Source: Clostridia bacterium (GTDB lineage Bacteria > Bacillota > Clostridia > Christensenellales > DTU072). From it: DNA of 64,000 nucleotides. How positions within the stretch are numbered: the stretch's first letter is position 1; each line of letters begins with the position of its first letter. A program made the position numbers and the translations under genes. The stretch is from the NCBI GenBank assembly GCA_017504305.1, contig JAFVRJ010000024.1:62001-126000 (forward strand). The letters are read 5' to 3'. Below the pieces are notes generated by a model. The model did not search any database, was not told the origin of the DNA, and was given only the letters and a program-made list of their open reading frames with translations. This document shows positions 8,151-15,909 of this stretch, piece after piece.

Positions 8151-11100
8151 ATGAAGAGGAGTATATTAATAATTTTAGCCCTTATTTTAGTCGCAAGCAC
8201 TTGCGTGCTTTTTGCGTGCAGTAGCGGTGGCGATAACGCTCCGTCTTCTTATATCGTATCGTTTAATACCGGTGGCGGTACGCCCGTTAAGAGTATTACG
8301 GTAAAAAACGGCGAAACAATTACTTTACCGGAGCCTCCCGTCAAGGAAGGATTTGTTTTTATTGGTTGGTATTTTGATAATAATTTTGAACGTGAAGTTA
8401 ACGCTTCCGTTTTCCGTGCTGTAAGTAACGTTACCATTTTTGCAGGATGGGAAAGCGTCGAAACCTATCGTCATCCCATTACTGTTTCAAATTATCCTTT
8501 TGGGAAAATTAAAGTTACCGATCCTGAAGACTCGAGAGCTTCAATGGGGACGGAAGTTTCGGTAGTGGTCAATCCAGCACAAGGATACGAGCTTGTTGAA
8601 GATACTCTACGTGCTAACGGCGTTTTAGTAACTTCGCTCGGCGGAAACTCTTATACTTTTACCATGCCTGCAGAACCGGTTACTCTTACTGCAGAATTCG
8701 ACCTTATTCCGATGTCGGTTAGCACTCCAAATTTATTGAATAATGGTGGTAGCGTAATTTTAAGCACTGATAAGGCGCGCAGAGGCGAGCTGGTTACCGT
8801 TCAAGTTGTTCCCGATTACGGTTATAGGGTTATTGATTTATATCTATTTAACAACGGCCAACAAGGCGTTGAAGGTGGCAAAACCTCTATTTTATCCACT
8901 TGTTCTTTCTATATGAGTAGTAATCCTGCGATTGTTGGTGCTACCTTCGAGAAAATCAACTACGATCTTCATTATAATGTTACCGTAGATGCTCAAGAGG
9001 GCGGTACCGTCACCCCAAGCGTTAATAGTTCTGCGGCCGGGTTATTCGTTGACCTTGATATTACGGTAGATGATGGTTATCGTTTACAAAGTTACACTGT
9101 AGCTGGTCAAGATAGCGAAGTTACTATGAAGAACGCAGACGGCTTCGTAATGCCCGATTACGACGTTGTAGTTAAGGCCAATTTTATAAAAATTAGTGAA
9201 GATGACGAGCAATATGAGTTGAGCATTTCGCCTTCGCAAAACGGCGCGGTTACCCTTCAAAACCCCAAAAATCACTATAAAGCAGGGGAAAAGGTCGAAA
9301 TCAACGTGCTCTCAGACAAGGGTTATGCGGTTAAGAGCCTTTACGTTAACGGTGTAAACGTTGTTGGCGATTGCTTTGCTATGCCTGAAGAAGATGCTAC
9401 TATCACTGTAGAATTTGTTAAAAAAGGCTACGATATCGGCGTGGTTTCCTCTCATTGTGAAGTTGTTGTTTCGGCAATTACGGCTTATGAAGGGGAAATT
9501 ATCTATTTCACAGTTATACCCGATGAAGGCTTTGCGGTAAGCCCGTCTAACCTTACTTTAAACGGCGAGCCCCTCACCGGCACTTACTTTGTAATGCCCG
9601 ATAAAGAGGTTGTTATTAATGCCATTGCATATTCTGCATCCACCGCATATAACGTTAACGTCGCAAATATAGCAAACGGCACGTTAGAAGTATCGCAAAG
9701 TTTTGCGACAATTTATTCCAAAATCACCATAACTCCTTGCCCCGATGCTGGATATAGGATGGTAGCCGGCAGTTTGAGTGCAACGTACATGCTTGATGGG
9801 GAGGAAAAGACGGCACAACTTAAGTCTAACGAATTCAATATGCCGTCATCCGACGTAGTTTTGAGTGCTCTCTTCGAAAAAGTATATACGATTAATGCAT
9901 ATGATAACGGTATAGTCGGTGTTTATCCCTCCGTTAACGAAATAGCAGTAGGCGATAACGTTCTGTTCGACGTGGTTGCACATGGCGACGTAATTTCCGA
10001 AACGGTTGAAATCCAAATCAATTACGGATCTTGTTCCGAAGATTTGGATGATTCCTTTGTTTTTGAGCTTACCGAATCTAAAAAGTTCGATGCAGGCAGC
10101 TTTGATTCTATTGACGTTAGGGTAACGTCATATAATAATTTTGATAATCTCAATTTCTATCCGATCACCGTTATTACTACTGACGGCGGTTCTATTAGCG
10201 TTCCCGGTAGAGATTCTGCTCAATACGGTGCTTTAGTTAATCTTGAAGTTAGTCCTGATGAAGGATACACTCTCGAAAGTATAATTTTGTCGACCAATAA
10301 CGGCGATTCGTACGTAGTAAGCGAATCCTTTAGGATGCCTAAAAATGCGATTAGATTAACTCCCACCTTCCGTCGCATAGAAGAAGTTCCCTTTGGTTTA
10401 GGCAGTGCTTATACTAACAATTTACAAAGCTTAAAGAACGCCGGATTTAAGGTTAAGTATTATCGTCAAAAGTACCAAATGTTGGACGATTATCCCACGT
10501 TGAAAGCAAGTAAATTTATCGATTACGTTGTCGGGGCAGTAGCAGTTGATGCAAAATACGGACACGATTTTTATATCGTCGAAGTCAATGATATTTCACG
10601 CGTGAACTCTATTGCGGAAAAACTACACGATTTTATTGCCACAATTAGTAACGTGGATAAACAAGTAATAAACGTTAAAATTAAGTACAATTACGTTATT
10701 TTGTCAATTGGCGGTAATCCCGAAGAAGACTATTTGTTGTATCGTAACGGCGTAAATACCATAAACGACTTTATTTTATATTTGCGTGAAGATAGGACGT
10801 ACGGCGTGTTCGCTTACGTTGGTAACTCCGATTACGTTGCAATACCCGAAAGTTATAGAGCAAGAGACGTTAGTTATCTCGGAAGTAATGCCTTTAAAAA
10901 TCCTATCGCTATTAAAGGTGTTAGCCTTGGTAACGTAAAGGTTATTGAAGATTACGCGCTTGCAAACACCTCAATTAAACACGTGGACGTATCTAACGCC
11001 ACTCACATCGGGTTAGGCGTATTTAAAGGATGCTATAAGCTCGAAACCATTACTGCAATGAGCTCCAACTCAACCTACTTTACTTATAACGGCGTATTGT

Positions 11101-11669
11101 ATCAAAAGGGTGCAAGTAATTATACGACGTTGGTATGTTTCCCCGCTTCAAAAGTTGCTATAAACGATGCGTACAATTTGCCGAGCGGGTGTAGAGAAAT
11201 TGCAGATTACGCTTTCTACGGCTCGGTAATCAAGACGGTTAGCTATGGTGGACAACTTGCAAAAATCGGCGATTATGCCTTTGCAGAGTGCCGTAACCTT
11301 GTAAGTATCAAGTATTTTGCAGCCAATGCGGTAACAGGATTTGCTGATTTTTCAGTAAATACCGCAAATAAGAGTGTAGTTTCTCATATCGGTGAAAGCG
11401 CCTTTATGGGATGCGAAAAGTTGAATTCGTTTAGTTTAGATAGCGTTACTTATCTTGGTAAAAATGCTATTTGCTGGGACGGAAATTCACCCATGAACGT
11501 AACGTTGAACTCTCAAATCGAAAACGTGGTGGAAGTATATGCCATGCCGATTGATTTAGCTGAAAATGCAGAGTCTACGTTACGCATAACTATTTCTTCA
11601 AATCTAAAAGCTCTATATGAAGTTCACGACGTGTGGGGAAAATATAGCGAATATTTTATAATTTCATAA
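8151..11669 (+). CDS. Large repeat lipoprotein: InlB-type repeat, divergent repeats, leucine-rich C-terminus
   Basis: The 1,172-residue product begins with a lipoprotein signal peptide ending in LFAC (lipobox Cys about residue 23) and a Ser/Gly linker. Residues about 32-102 form one Listeria-Bacteroides (InlB B) repeat with the typical GWYFD and FAGW ends. About ten looser repeats of 70-80 residues follow to about 760; many contain a turn such as GYxL and end in MP..D..V...F, as in divergent InlB/bacterial repeat domains. About 860-1,150 resemble BspA-type leucine-rich repeats (GSNAFKN, KIGDYAFAEC, IGESAFMGCEKL). Such proteins are displayed on the cell surface and bind host or matrix molecules; the ligand here is unknown. 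No SD precedes the ATG, and a TTGACA box lies only 32 nt upstream, so the mRNA may be leaderless. A strong terminator follows. Confidence 0.85.
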   Translation: MKRSILIILALILVASTCVLFACSSGGDNAPSSYIVSFNTGGGTPVKSITVKNGETITLPEPPVKEGFVFIGWYFDNNFEREVNASVFRAVSNVTIFAGWESVETYRHPITVSNYPFGKIKVTDPEDSRASMGTEVSVVVNPAQGYELVEDTLRANGVLVTSLGGNSYTFTMPAEPVTLTAEFDLIPMSVSTPNLLNNGGSVILSTDKARRGELVTVQVVPDYGYRVIDLYLFNNGQQGVEGGKTSILSTCSFYMSSNPAIVGATFEKINYDLHYNVTVDAQEGGTVTPSVNSSAAGLFVDLDITVDDGYRLQSYTVAGQDSEVTMKNADGFVMPDYDVVVKANFIKISEDDEQYELSISPSQNGAVTLQNPKNHYKAGEKVEINVLSDKGYAVKSLYVNGVNVVGDCFAMPEEDATITVEFVKKGYDIGVVSSHCEVVVSAITAYEGEIIYFTVIPDEGFAVSPSNLTLNGEPLTGTYFVMPDKEVVINAIAYSASTAYNVNVANIANGTLEVSQSFATIYSKITITPCPDAGYRMVAGSLSATYMLDGEEKTAQLKSNEFNMPSSDVVLSALFEKVYTINAYDNGIVGVYPSVNEIAVGDNVLFDVVAHGDVISETVEIQINYGSCSEDLDDSFVFELTESKKFDAGSFDSIDVRVTSYNNFDNLNFYPITVITTDGGSISVPGRDSAQYGALVNLEVSPDEGYTLESIILSTNNGDSYVVSESFRMPKNAIRLTPTFRRIEEVPFGLGSAYTNNLQSLKNAGFKVKYYRQKYQMLDDYPTLKASKFIDYVVGAVAVDAKYGHDFYIVEVNDISRVNSIAEKLHDFIATISNVDKQVINVKIKYNYVILSIGGNPEEDYLLYRNGVNTINDFILYLREDRTYGVFAYVGNSDYVAIPESYRARDVSYLGSNAFKNPIAIKGVSLGNVKVIEDYALANTSIKHVDVSNATHIGLGVFKGCYKLETITAMSSNSTYFTYNGVLYQKGASNYTTLVCFPASKVAINDAYNLPSGCREIADYAFYGSVIKTVSYGGQLAKIGDYAFAECRNLVSIKYFAANAVTGFADFSVNTANKSVVSHIGESAFMGCEKLNSFSLDSVTYLGKNAICWDGNSPMNVTLNSQIENVVEVYAMPIDLAENAESTLRITISSNLKALYEVHDVWGKYSEYFIIS

Positions 11670-11691
11670 TTGCGTTATAAATTGAATTCAG

Positions 11692-11723
11692 AAAGCATAT
11701 CGTTTATAAGATATGCTTTTTTT
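11692..11723 (+). terminator. Intrinsic terminator after the repeat lipoprotein
   Basis: A 10-bp stem, AAAGCATATC (11692-11701) with GATATGCTTT (11710-11719), encloses an 8-nt loop and runs into a seven-T tract. It separates the lipoprotein gene from the pdaB-like gene. Confidence 0.88.
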
Positions 11724-11800
11724 GATGCATATTTTACAGTTTTCCGATAAAAATCGACCTAAAACGACAAGTTATATAAGTTAAAATGGAGGTACACAAA

Positions 11801-12559
11801 ATGTTTTTAGTACTAAAAAAACGTAGTGTGATAGTAATGGCAATTGTGTTGTCAGTTGTGATATGCGCTGGGGCACTTGCGGGTAGTGGCGTGTTAGACG
11901 TTGCTCAAAAAAGCAAAAGACTTGTGCCGATATATGAAGTGGAAACAACTGAAAATTACGTTGCATTGACGTTTGATGCGGCTTGGGGCTCGGATAAAAC
12001 TCAAAAGATCATGGACGAGCTTGAAAAAAACGGCTATCAAGGAACTTTCTTTTTGACGGGATTCTGGGTTGATGCAAATCCGGAGCTTGTTAAAGAAATA
12101 CACAATAGAGGACATTTAATCGGCAATCATAGCGAAAATCACGCTCATTTAAGCGATTTAAACGCTGAAAAGATAGATGCTGAAATAGACACGACGGCAA
12201 CTAAAATCGAGGCTCTAATAGGCTATAAACCGGATTATTTTAGGGCTCCGTTTGGTGAATATGATAATCGATTGATTGAAGCTACAGAAAATCGCGGCGT
12301 CCAATGTATTCAATGGAGTATCGATAGCCTTGATTGGAAGGGAATAAGCGGTGGAGAGATAGCGGAAAGGGTTGTCAACAACGTTAAACCTGGAGATATA
12401 GTGTTATTCCATAATAACAGCGATCATATTTTAGATGCATTACCGCTTATCTTGCTTGCAATTAAAAACAAAGGTTTGAAGGCAGTCAGGATGGATCAAT
12501 TGGTTTACAAAGAAAACTACGCAATTAACGCACAAGGTAAACAAATTAAAAATAAATGA
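11801..12559 (+). CDS. pdaB: PdaB-like polysaccharide deacetylase (sporulation type)
   Basis: A 252-residue protein with one N-terminal membrane anchor/signal (about 8-30) and a NodB deacetylase domain. The conserved motifs are present: TFDAAWG (catalytic Asp), HSENHAH (metal His pair), RAPFGEYD, and the WSIDSLDWKG segment. The IYEVET lead-in, TFDAAWG and the IQW..DSLDW segment closely resemble Bacillus PdaB, needed for spore cortex or spore maintenance. ATG 11801 is chosen because GGAGGT (11788-11793) is perfectly placed; an ATG at 11786 overlaps that SD. The spacer upstream has no promoter I would trust. Confidence 0.88.
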   Translation: MFLVLKKRSVIVMAIVLSVVICAGALAGSGVLDVAQKSKRLVPIYEVETTENYVALTFDAAWGSDKTQKIMDELEKNGYQGTFFLTGFWVDANPELVKEIHNRGHLIGNHSENHAHLSDLNAEKIDAEIDTTATKIEALIGYKPDYFRAPFGEYDNRLIEATENRGVQCIQWSIDSLDWKGISGGEIAERVVNNVKPGDIVLFHNNSDHILDALPLILLAIKNKGLKAVRMDQLVYKENYAINAQGKQIKNK

Positions 12560-12578
12560 AGTACTTAAAGGAGTAAAA

Positions 12579-13199
12579 ATGGAGCAACTTATTAACAATT
12601 TAGTAAATATTTCGGGCGAAATCGCATCAAAACCTCAATTTTCTCACAGTGTATTCGGCGAAGGGTTTTATGAAAGTACCATAGCGGTTGAAAGGCTTTC
12701 GTCTGAAAAGGATTATATACCGATAACAATATCCGAGCGACTTATGGAGGAAATTGGCTTTGAAAAAGGTGAAAACGTAAGCATTGAAGGTCAATTTAGA
12801 AGCTATAACAAAATGGTTGACGATAAGTCGAAGTTGATGCTAACGGTATTTGTTAGGGAGTGCAAGTGGGAATCTGAGCCTAAAAACGTAAACTCAATTG
12901 AGTTAACCGGCTACATATGCAAGCCACCAATCTATAGAACAACTCCGTTCAAGCGTGAAATTGCTGATATTTTGGTCGCGGTAAATCGTGCTTATAATAA
13001 ATCCGATTATATCCCGTGTATTGCGTGAGGAAGAAATGCGAGATTTGCTGCAAAGCTTGAAGTCGGTGACAAAATCTCACTCGTTGGGCGTATACAAAGT
13101 AGGGAGTATCAAAAAGTTTTAAACGAAAACGCCGTCGAAACTCGAGTCGCTTACGAAATTAGCGTCAGCAGATTGGCTTATGCCGATGAGAATATTTAA
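12579..13199 (+). pseudogene. SSB-like OB-fold protein gene interrupted by an in-frame TGA at a conserved Trp
   Basis: An ATG with SD AAGGAG opens a frame of 149 codons that stops at TGA 13026-13028. The same frame continues with no further stop for 56 codons to TAA 13197-13199, and the extension is clearly the same protein. The family (clostridial two-part single-stranded-DNA-binding proteins) has a segment IPCIAWGRNARFA; here it reads IPCIA, stop, GRNARFA, so TGG has become TGA. Downstream SREYQK and VAYEISVS also fit the family. Read through, the product would be 206 residues. As written, translation ends inside the second OB fold, so the protein is probably non-functional unless UGA is read through. 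One base change, an assembly error and programmed recoding all fit; TGA is a normal stop elsewhere in the window. Confidence 0.8.
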
Positions 13200-13206
13200 T
13201 ATTATC

Positions 13207-13235
13207 GTGCAATTCATGCCGTGCTGTGATATAAT
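13207..13235 (+). promoter_or_regulatory. Extended -10 promoter directly before yggS (leaderless)
   Basis: TGaTATAAT (13227-13235) with a weak -35-like GTGCAA (13207-13212) 17 nt upstream. The -10 ends 6 nt before ATG 13242, so transcription should start at or next to the A of the start codon, and no SD is present. Confidence 0.6.
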
Positions 13236-13241
13236 ATCGGT

Positions 13242-13916
13242 ATGAAAAGTGTTATTGATAATTTAAACTTAATAGAAGAAGGTATAAAATCACTTTGCGA
13301 AAGCAAAAATATCGACTTTAATAGCATCGAGCTCATCGGTGCGAGTAAGTTTCGTGATATCGAAACGTTAAAATGCCTTGCCAAGGACGGTAGAGTAACC
13401 GTGTTTGGCGAAAATAAGGTGCAAGAATTTAACTCCAAGTACGACGAGTCTCTTACCTGGGATATAATAGGTCAGCTTCAAAGCAATAAGGTTAAATACG
13501 TTGTCGGTAAGGTTCGCTACATATCAAGTCTTGATAGGGAATCTTTGGCGGAAGAAATCGAGAGACAATGCATTAAGCACGGTTGCAAACAAAAATGTCT
13601 TATCGAAGTCAACAGCGGTGATGAAGACTGCAAGGGCGGTTTAAGCGTTGATGAAGTAGAAGGCTTTATAGAAAGTTTGAAAAAATATCCCTCGATTGAA
13701 GTGTGCGGTATAATGGCCGTTGCGCCGAGAGGAGTAGGTGAGGTTGAGCTAAAAAAATGCTTTACAAAAGTCAAGGAAATCTTCGATAAAATTTCTCGAG
13801 AGCGTAGTGAATTTGAAGTGCTTTCTATGGGCATGTCCGAGGACTATTTGATTGCAATAGAGTGTGGCGCTAATCAAGTTCGATTGGGTAGGGTTTTGTT
13901 TGGCGATAGGCCCTAA
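13242..13916 (+). CDS. YggS/YlmE family pyridoxal-phosphate homeostasis protein
   Basis: A 224-residue alanine-racemase-like barrel. The PLP lysine is in GASKF (about residue 36), followed by FGENKVQEF, WDIIGQLQSNK, MAVAPRG, and the C-terminal MGMSEDY and VRLGRVLFGDR, all family hallmarks. The protein binds PLP without known catalysis and affects vitamin B6 and amino-acid homeostasis. It lies directly before sepF and lspA, matching the ylmE-sepF order near division genes in Gram-positives. The start codon has no SD and lies 6 nt after a good -10 box. Confidence 0.95.
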   Translation: MKSVIDNLNLIEEGIKSLCESKNIDFNSIELIGASKFRDIETLKCLAKDGRVTVFGENKVQEFNSKYDESLTWDIIGQLQSNKVKYVVGKVRYISSLDRESLAEEIERQCIKHGCKQKCLIEVNSGDEDCKGGLSVDEVEGFIESLKKYPSIEVCGIMAVAPRGVGEVELKKCFTKVKEIFDKISRERSEFEVLSMGMSEDYLIAIECGANQVRLGRVLFGDRP

Positions 13917-13947
13917 AGTATTATAAAATAAGCCTTAAATTATAATT

Positions 13948-14301
13948 ATGTCGTATGTAAAAATGCTAAAAAACGGCGATTTTCGCCCCAAAAAGCCCAA
14001 AAATCCTCGTTTGACATCATACGATAGATATATGGCTTCAAGAAAGCCAAACACGCTGGTTTTAGATAATTTTTCCACCGTTTATCACCCTAAAAACGTT
14101 GCTGACTTGCAACGCATAATCGCTCTTTTGAAGGCTAAAAAGGGTGTCGTTATCGACTTCAAAAATTTGAGTGGCGTAACTGCTCAAAGGTTGCTCGATT
14201 ACCTATCCGGCGCAGTGTTTGCGATAGAGGGTAAGCTTGATAAATTAGATGATTTTAAATATCTGGTTGCCCCAAAAGGCGTTGAAATAGCTTCACAATA
14301 A
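13948..14301 (+). CDS. sepF: SepF-like cell division protein
   Basis: The 117-residue protein has a basic, proline-rich N-terminus and a C-terminal SepF domain (about residues 35-115) with NVADLQRII, GVVIDFKNLSG, AQRLLDYLSGAVFAI and a final valine-rich strand. SepF polymerises, binds FtsZ and tethers it to the membrane. The protein is shorter than Bacillus SepF (about 150) because the linker and the N-terminal membrane helix are short. The start is uncertain: ATG 13948 lacks an SD and directly follows a TATAAT; codon 6 (13963) is also ATG. Confidence 0.85.
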   Translation: MSYVKMLKNGDFRPKKPKNPRLTSYDRYMASRKPNTLVLDNFSTVYHPKNVADLQRIIALLKAKKGVVIDFKNLSGVTAQRLLDYLSGAVFAIEGKLDKLDDFKYLVAPKGVEIASQ

Positions 14302-14314
14302 ATTAGTTTATCTA

Positions 14315-14343
14315 TTGCAATACGTTGATTATTTGTGTATAAT
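14315..14343 (+). promoter_or_regulatory. Promoter directly before lspA (leaderless)
   Basis: TTGCAA (14315-14320), exactly 17 nt, TATAAT (14338-14343). Six bases separate the -10 box from ATG 14350, so the predicted transcript starts at the start codon. Confidence 0.72.
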
Positions 14344-14349
14344 AAATTC

Positions 14350-14892
14350 ATGAAAAAATTTAGCATAAAAAAGTTATTTGACGTTGACAAGAAGAAACTT
14401 GCCTTTTATTTTATACTTGATTTCGTGTTGATCGGCATCTTTATTGCCATTGACTTGCTTACCAAAGAATTTATTTACGGCCCTATGGCTGCCGGAGCAC
14501 CCGATATCATAATTTGGGAAGGTGTTTTACGTCTTACGCCTGTTGAGAATTTAGGTGCTTCCTTTGGCATTTTTTACGGCCATACCGATATTTTATCGAT
14601 AATTTCTATTGTAACCGTTGTTATTTTGTTGATTTTTATGATTTTTAGTGTCAAAAATCGCAACTTCTGGTTTAGAGCTTCATTAATTCTACTTATTGCC
14701 GGCGGTTTGGGTAATATATTCGATAGAGTTTTCCTTGGTTACGTTCGCGATTTCGTTTACTTCGAAATCATTAATTTTGCAGTATTTAATTTAGCCGATT
14801 CCGAGCTGACCATAGGTTGTATTTTGCTTATCGTTTACGTCATTTTCTTCTATAAACCGGAAGATAAAAAGAAGGAAAAGACAAAACAATAA
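14350..14892 (+). CDS. lspA: Lipoprotein signal peptidase II
   Basis: A 180-residue protein with four membrane segments. The catalytic aspartates are in GNIFDR (about residue 125) and FNLADS (about residue 153), as in LspA, the membrane aspartyl protease that removes lipoprotein signal peptides after lipidation, for example from the large lipoprotein at 8151. ATG 14350 is chosen because TATAAT ends six bases before it; an upstream TTG/GTG start would fall within the promoter. The basic C-terminal tail ends at rluD (TAATG overlap). Confidence 0.95.
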   Translation: MKKFSIKKLFDVDKKKLAFYFILDFVLIGIFIAIDLLTKEFIYGPMAAGAPDIIIWEGVLRLTPVENLGASFGIFYGHTDILSIISIVTVVILLIFMIFSVKNRNFWFRASLILLIAGGLGNIFDRVFLGYVRDFVYFEIINFAVFNLADSELTIGCILLIVYVIFFYKPEDKKKEKTKQ

Positions 14893-15806
14893 TGGAACAC
14901 TTGGTTTTTGTTGTTACAGCTGAAGACGCCCACGATCGTTTGGACGTGTTTTTAGCTAAAAATTTAGAAGATTTTACGCGAAGCAGAGTAAAAAACTCCA
15001 TTGAGGACGGTCTTGTTACCGTTGGTGATAAGATTGTTAAAAAAAGTGGTTACACTCTCAAAGAGAGTGACGTTGTTAAAATTTCTTACTCCGAGCCGGT
15101 TGAACTTACCGCGATCCCTGAAGATATCCCGCTTGATATCGTTTACGAAGACGGTGATTTTTTAGTTGTTAACAAAGCTCAAGGAATGGTTACTCATCCG
15201 GCCCCCGGCAGTGAATCGGGGACCCTTGTTAACGCGTTACTTTTTTGCGTAAAAGACCTTTCCGGCATAAACGGAGTGTTGCGACCCGGGATTGTGCATA
15301 GGCTTGATAAAGACACCTCCGGTTTGATAGTTATAGCTAAAAACGATAGGGCGCACCTGTCACTTTCTCGCCAAATCGCTGAAAAAAGTGCAAAACGTTT
15401 TTATGTTGCCCTTGTTGACGGCAACGTTAAAGATGATAGTGGAGTGATCGAAGCTCCTATTGCTCGTCATAAAACCGAACGCAAAAAGATGGCGGTTGTT
15501 CAGGACGGTAGGTATGCAAAAACCTGCTTTAACGTTTTAAAACGTTACGGTAAATATACTCTTGTCGAATACGAGCTTTTTACAGGGCGCACCCATCAAA
15601 TTAGGGTACACTCCGCATACGTCCATCATCCGGTAGTTGGGGATCCTGTTTATAATGGTAGTAATAAGTTCGGTTTAAACGGTCAAATGTTACATGCTTT
15701 TAAGCTGGAATTAACACATCCTACGACTGGTGAGAGGATGACTTTTAATGCAAAAATCCCCGAGTATTTCCAAAAGATTTTAGATAAATTGGATAAAACC
15801 CTATAA
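14892..15806 (+). CDS. rluD: RluD-family 23S rRNA pseudouridine synthase
   Basis: The 304-residue enzyme has an N-terminal S4 domain (RLDVFLAKN, SRVKNSIEDG) and an RluA-type catalytic domain with VHRLDKDTSGL (catalytic Asp, about residue 140) and GRTHQIRVH. It isomerises uridines in large-subunit rRNA. It starts on the last base of the lspA stop, so the two are coupled; lspA-rluD is a common pair. Confidence 0.95.
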   Translation: MEHLVFVVTAEDAHDRLDVFLAKNLEDFTRSRVKNSIEDGLVTVGDKIVKKSGYTLKESDVVKISYSEPVELTAIPEDIPLDIVYEDGDFLVVNKAQGMVTHPAPGSESGTLVNALLFCVKDLSGINGVLRPGIVHRLDKDTSGLIVIAKNDRAHLSLSRQIAEKSAKRFYVALVDGNVKDDSGVIEAPIARHKTERKKMAVVQDGRYAKTCFNVLKRYGKYTLVEYELFTGRTHQIRVHSAYVHHPVVGDPVYNGSNKFGLNGQMLHAFKLELTHPTTGERMTFNAKIPEYFQKILDKLDKTL

Positions 15807-15812
15807 AAACGC

Positions 15813-15841
15813 TTGCATAGCGTGTGCGCGTGTGATAATAT
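15813..15841 (+). promoter_or_regulatory. Promoter of the rimP-nusA-infB operon
   Basis: TTGCAT (15813-15818), 17 nt, TAATAT (15836-15841) preceded by TG plus one base (extended -10). It lies immediately after rluD and leaves a leader of about 60 nt before rimP. Confidence 0.65.
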
Positions 15842-15844
15842 ATT

Positions 15845-15899
15845 ACTGCTTAAGCGGCAGTTACTTGAGAGTGGTTAAAGCCGCTCTCAAATTGTTTTA
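15845..15899 (+). promoter_or_regulatory. Candidate transcription attenuator in the rimP leader
   Basis: The leader can form a 10-bp hairpin, TTGAGAGTGG (15865-15874) with CCGCTCTCAA (15881-15890), followed by ATTGTTTTAT, an interrupted U-tract like a weak intrinsic terminator. An upstream hairpin pairs ACTGC (15845-15849) with GCAGT (15857-15861). AGCGGC (15853-15858) can instead pair with GCCGCT (15880-15885) and would break the terminator. In Bacillus this operon is autoregulated by NusA-dependent termination in its leader. Confidence 0.55.
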
Positions 15900-15909
15900 T
15901 GAGGGAAAA

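Noticed and set aside
6564..11669. One fused protein from the PolC-like exonuclease into the lipoprotein by reading through TGA 8115-8117 (the frames match)
   Set aside because: The downstream frame starts with a perfect lipoprotein signal peptide and a TTGACA box overlaps the stop; the shared frame is chance.
12579..13199. TGA read as Trp genome-wide (alternative code)
   Set aside because: At least five genes end in TGA within ATGA overlaps (uppS, truB, mutS2, mutL, proC), and the tRNA-Trp anticodon is CCA. Only one misplaced TGA was found.
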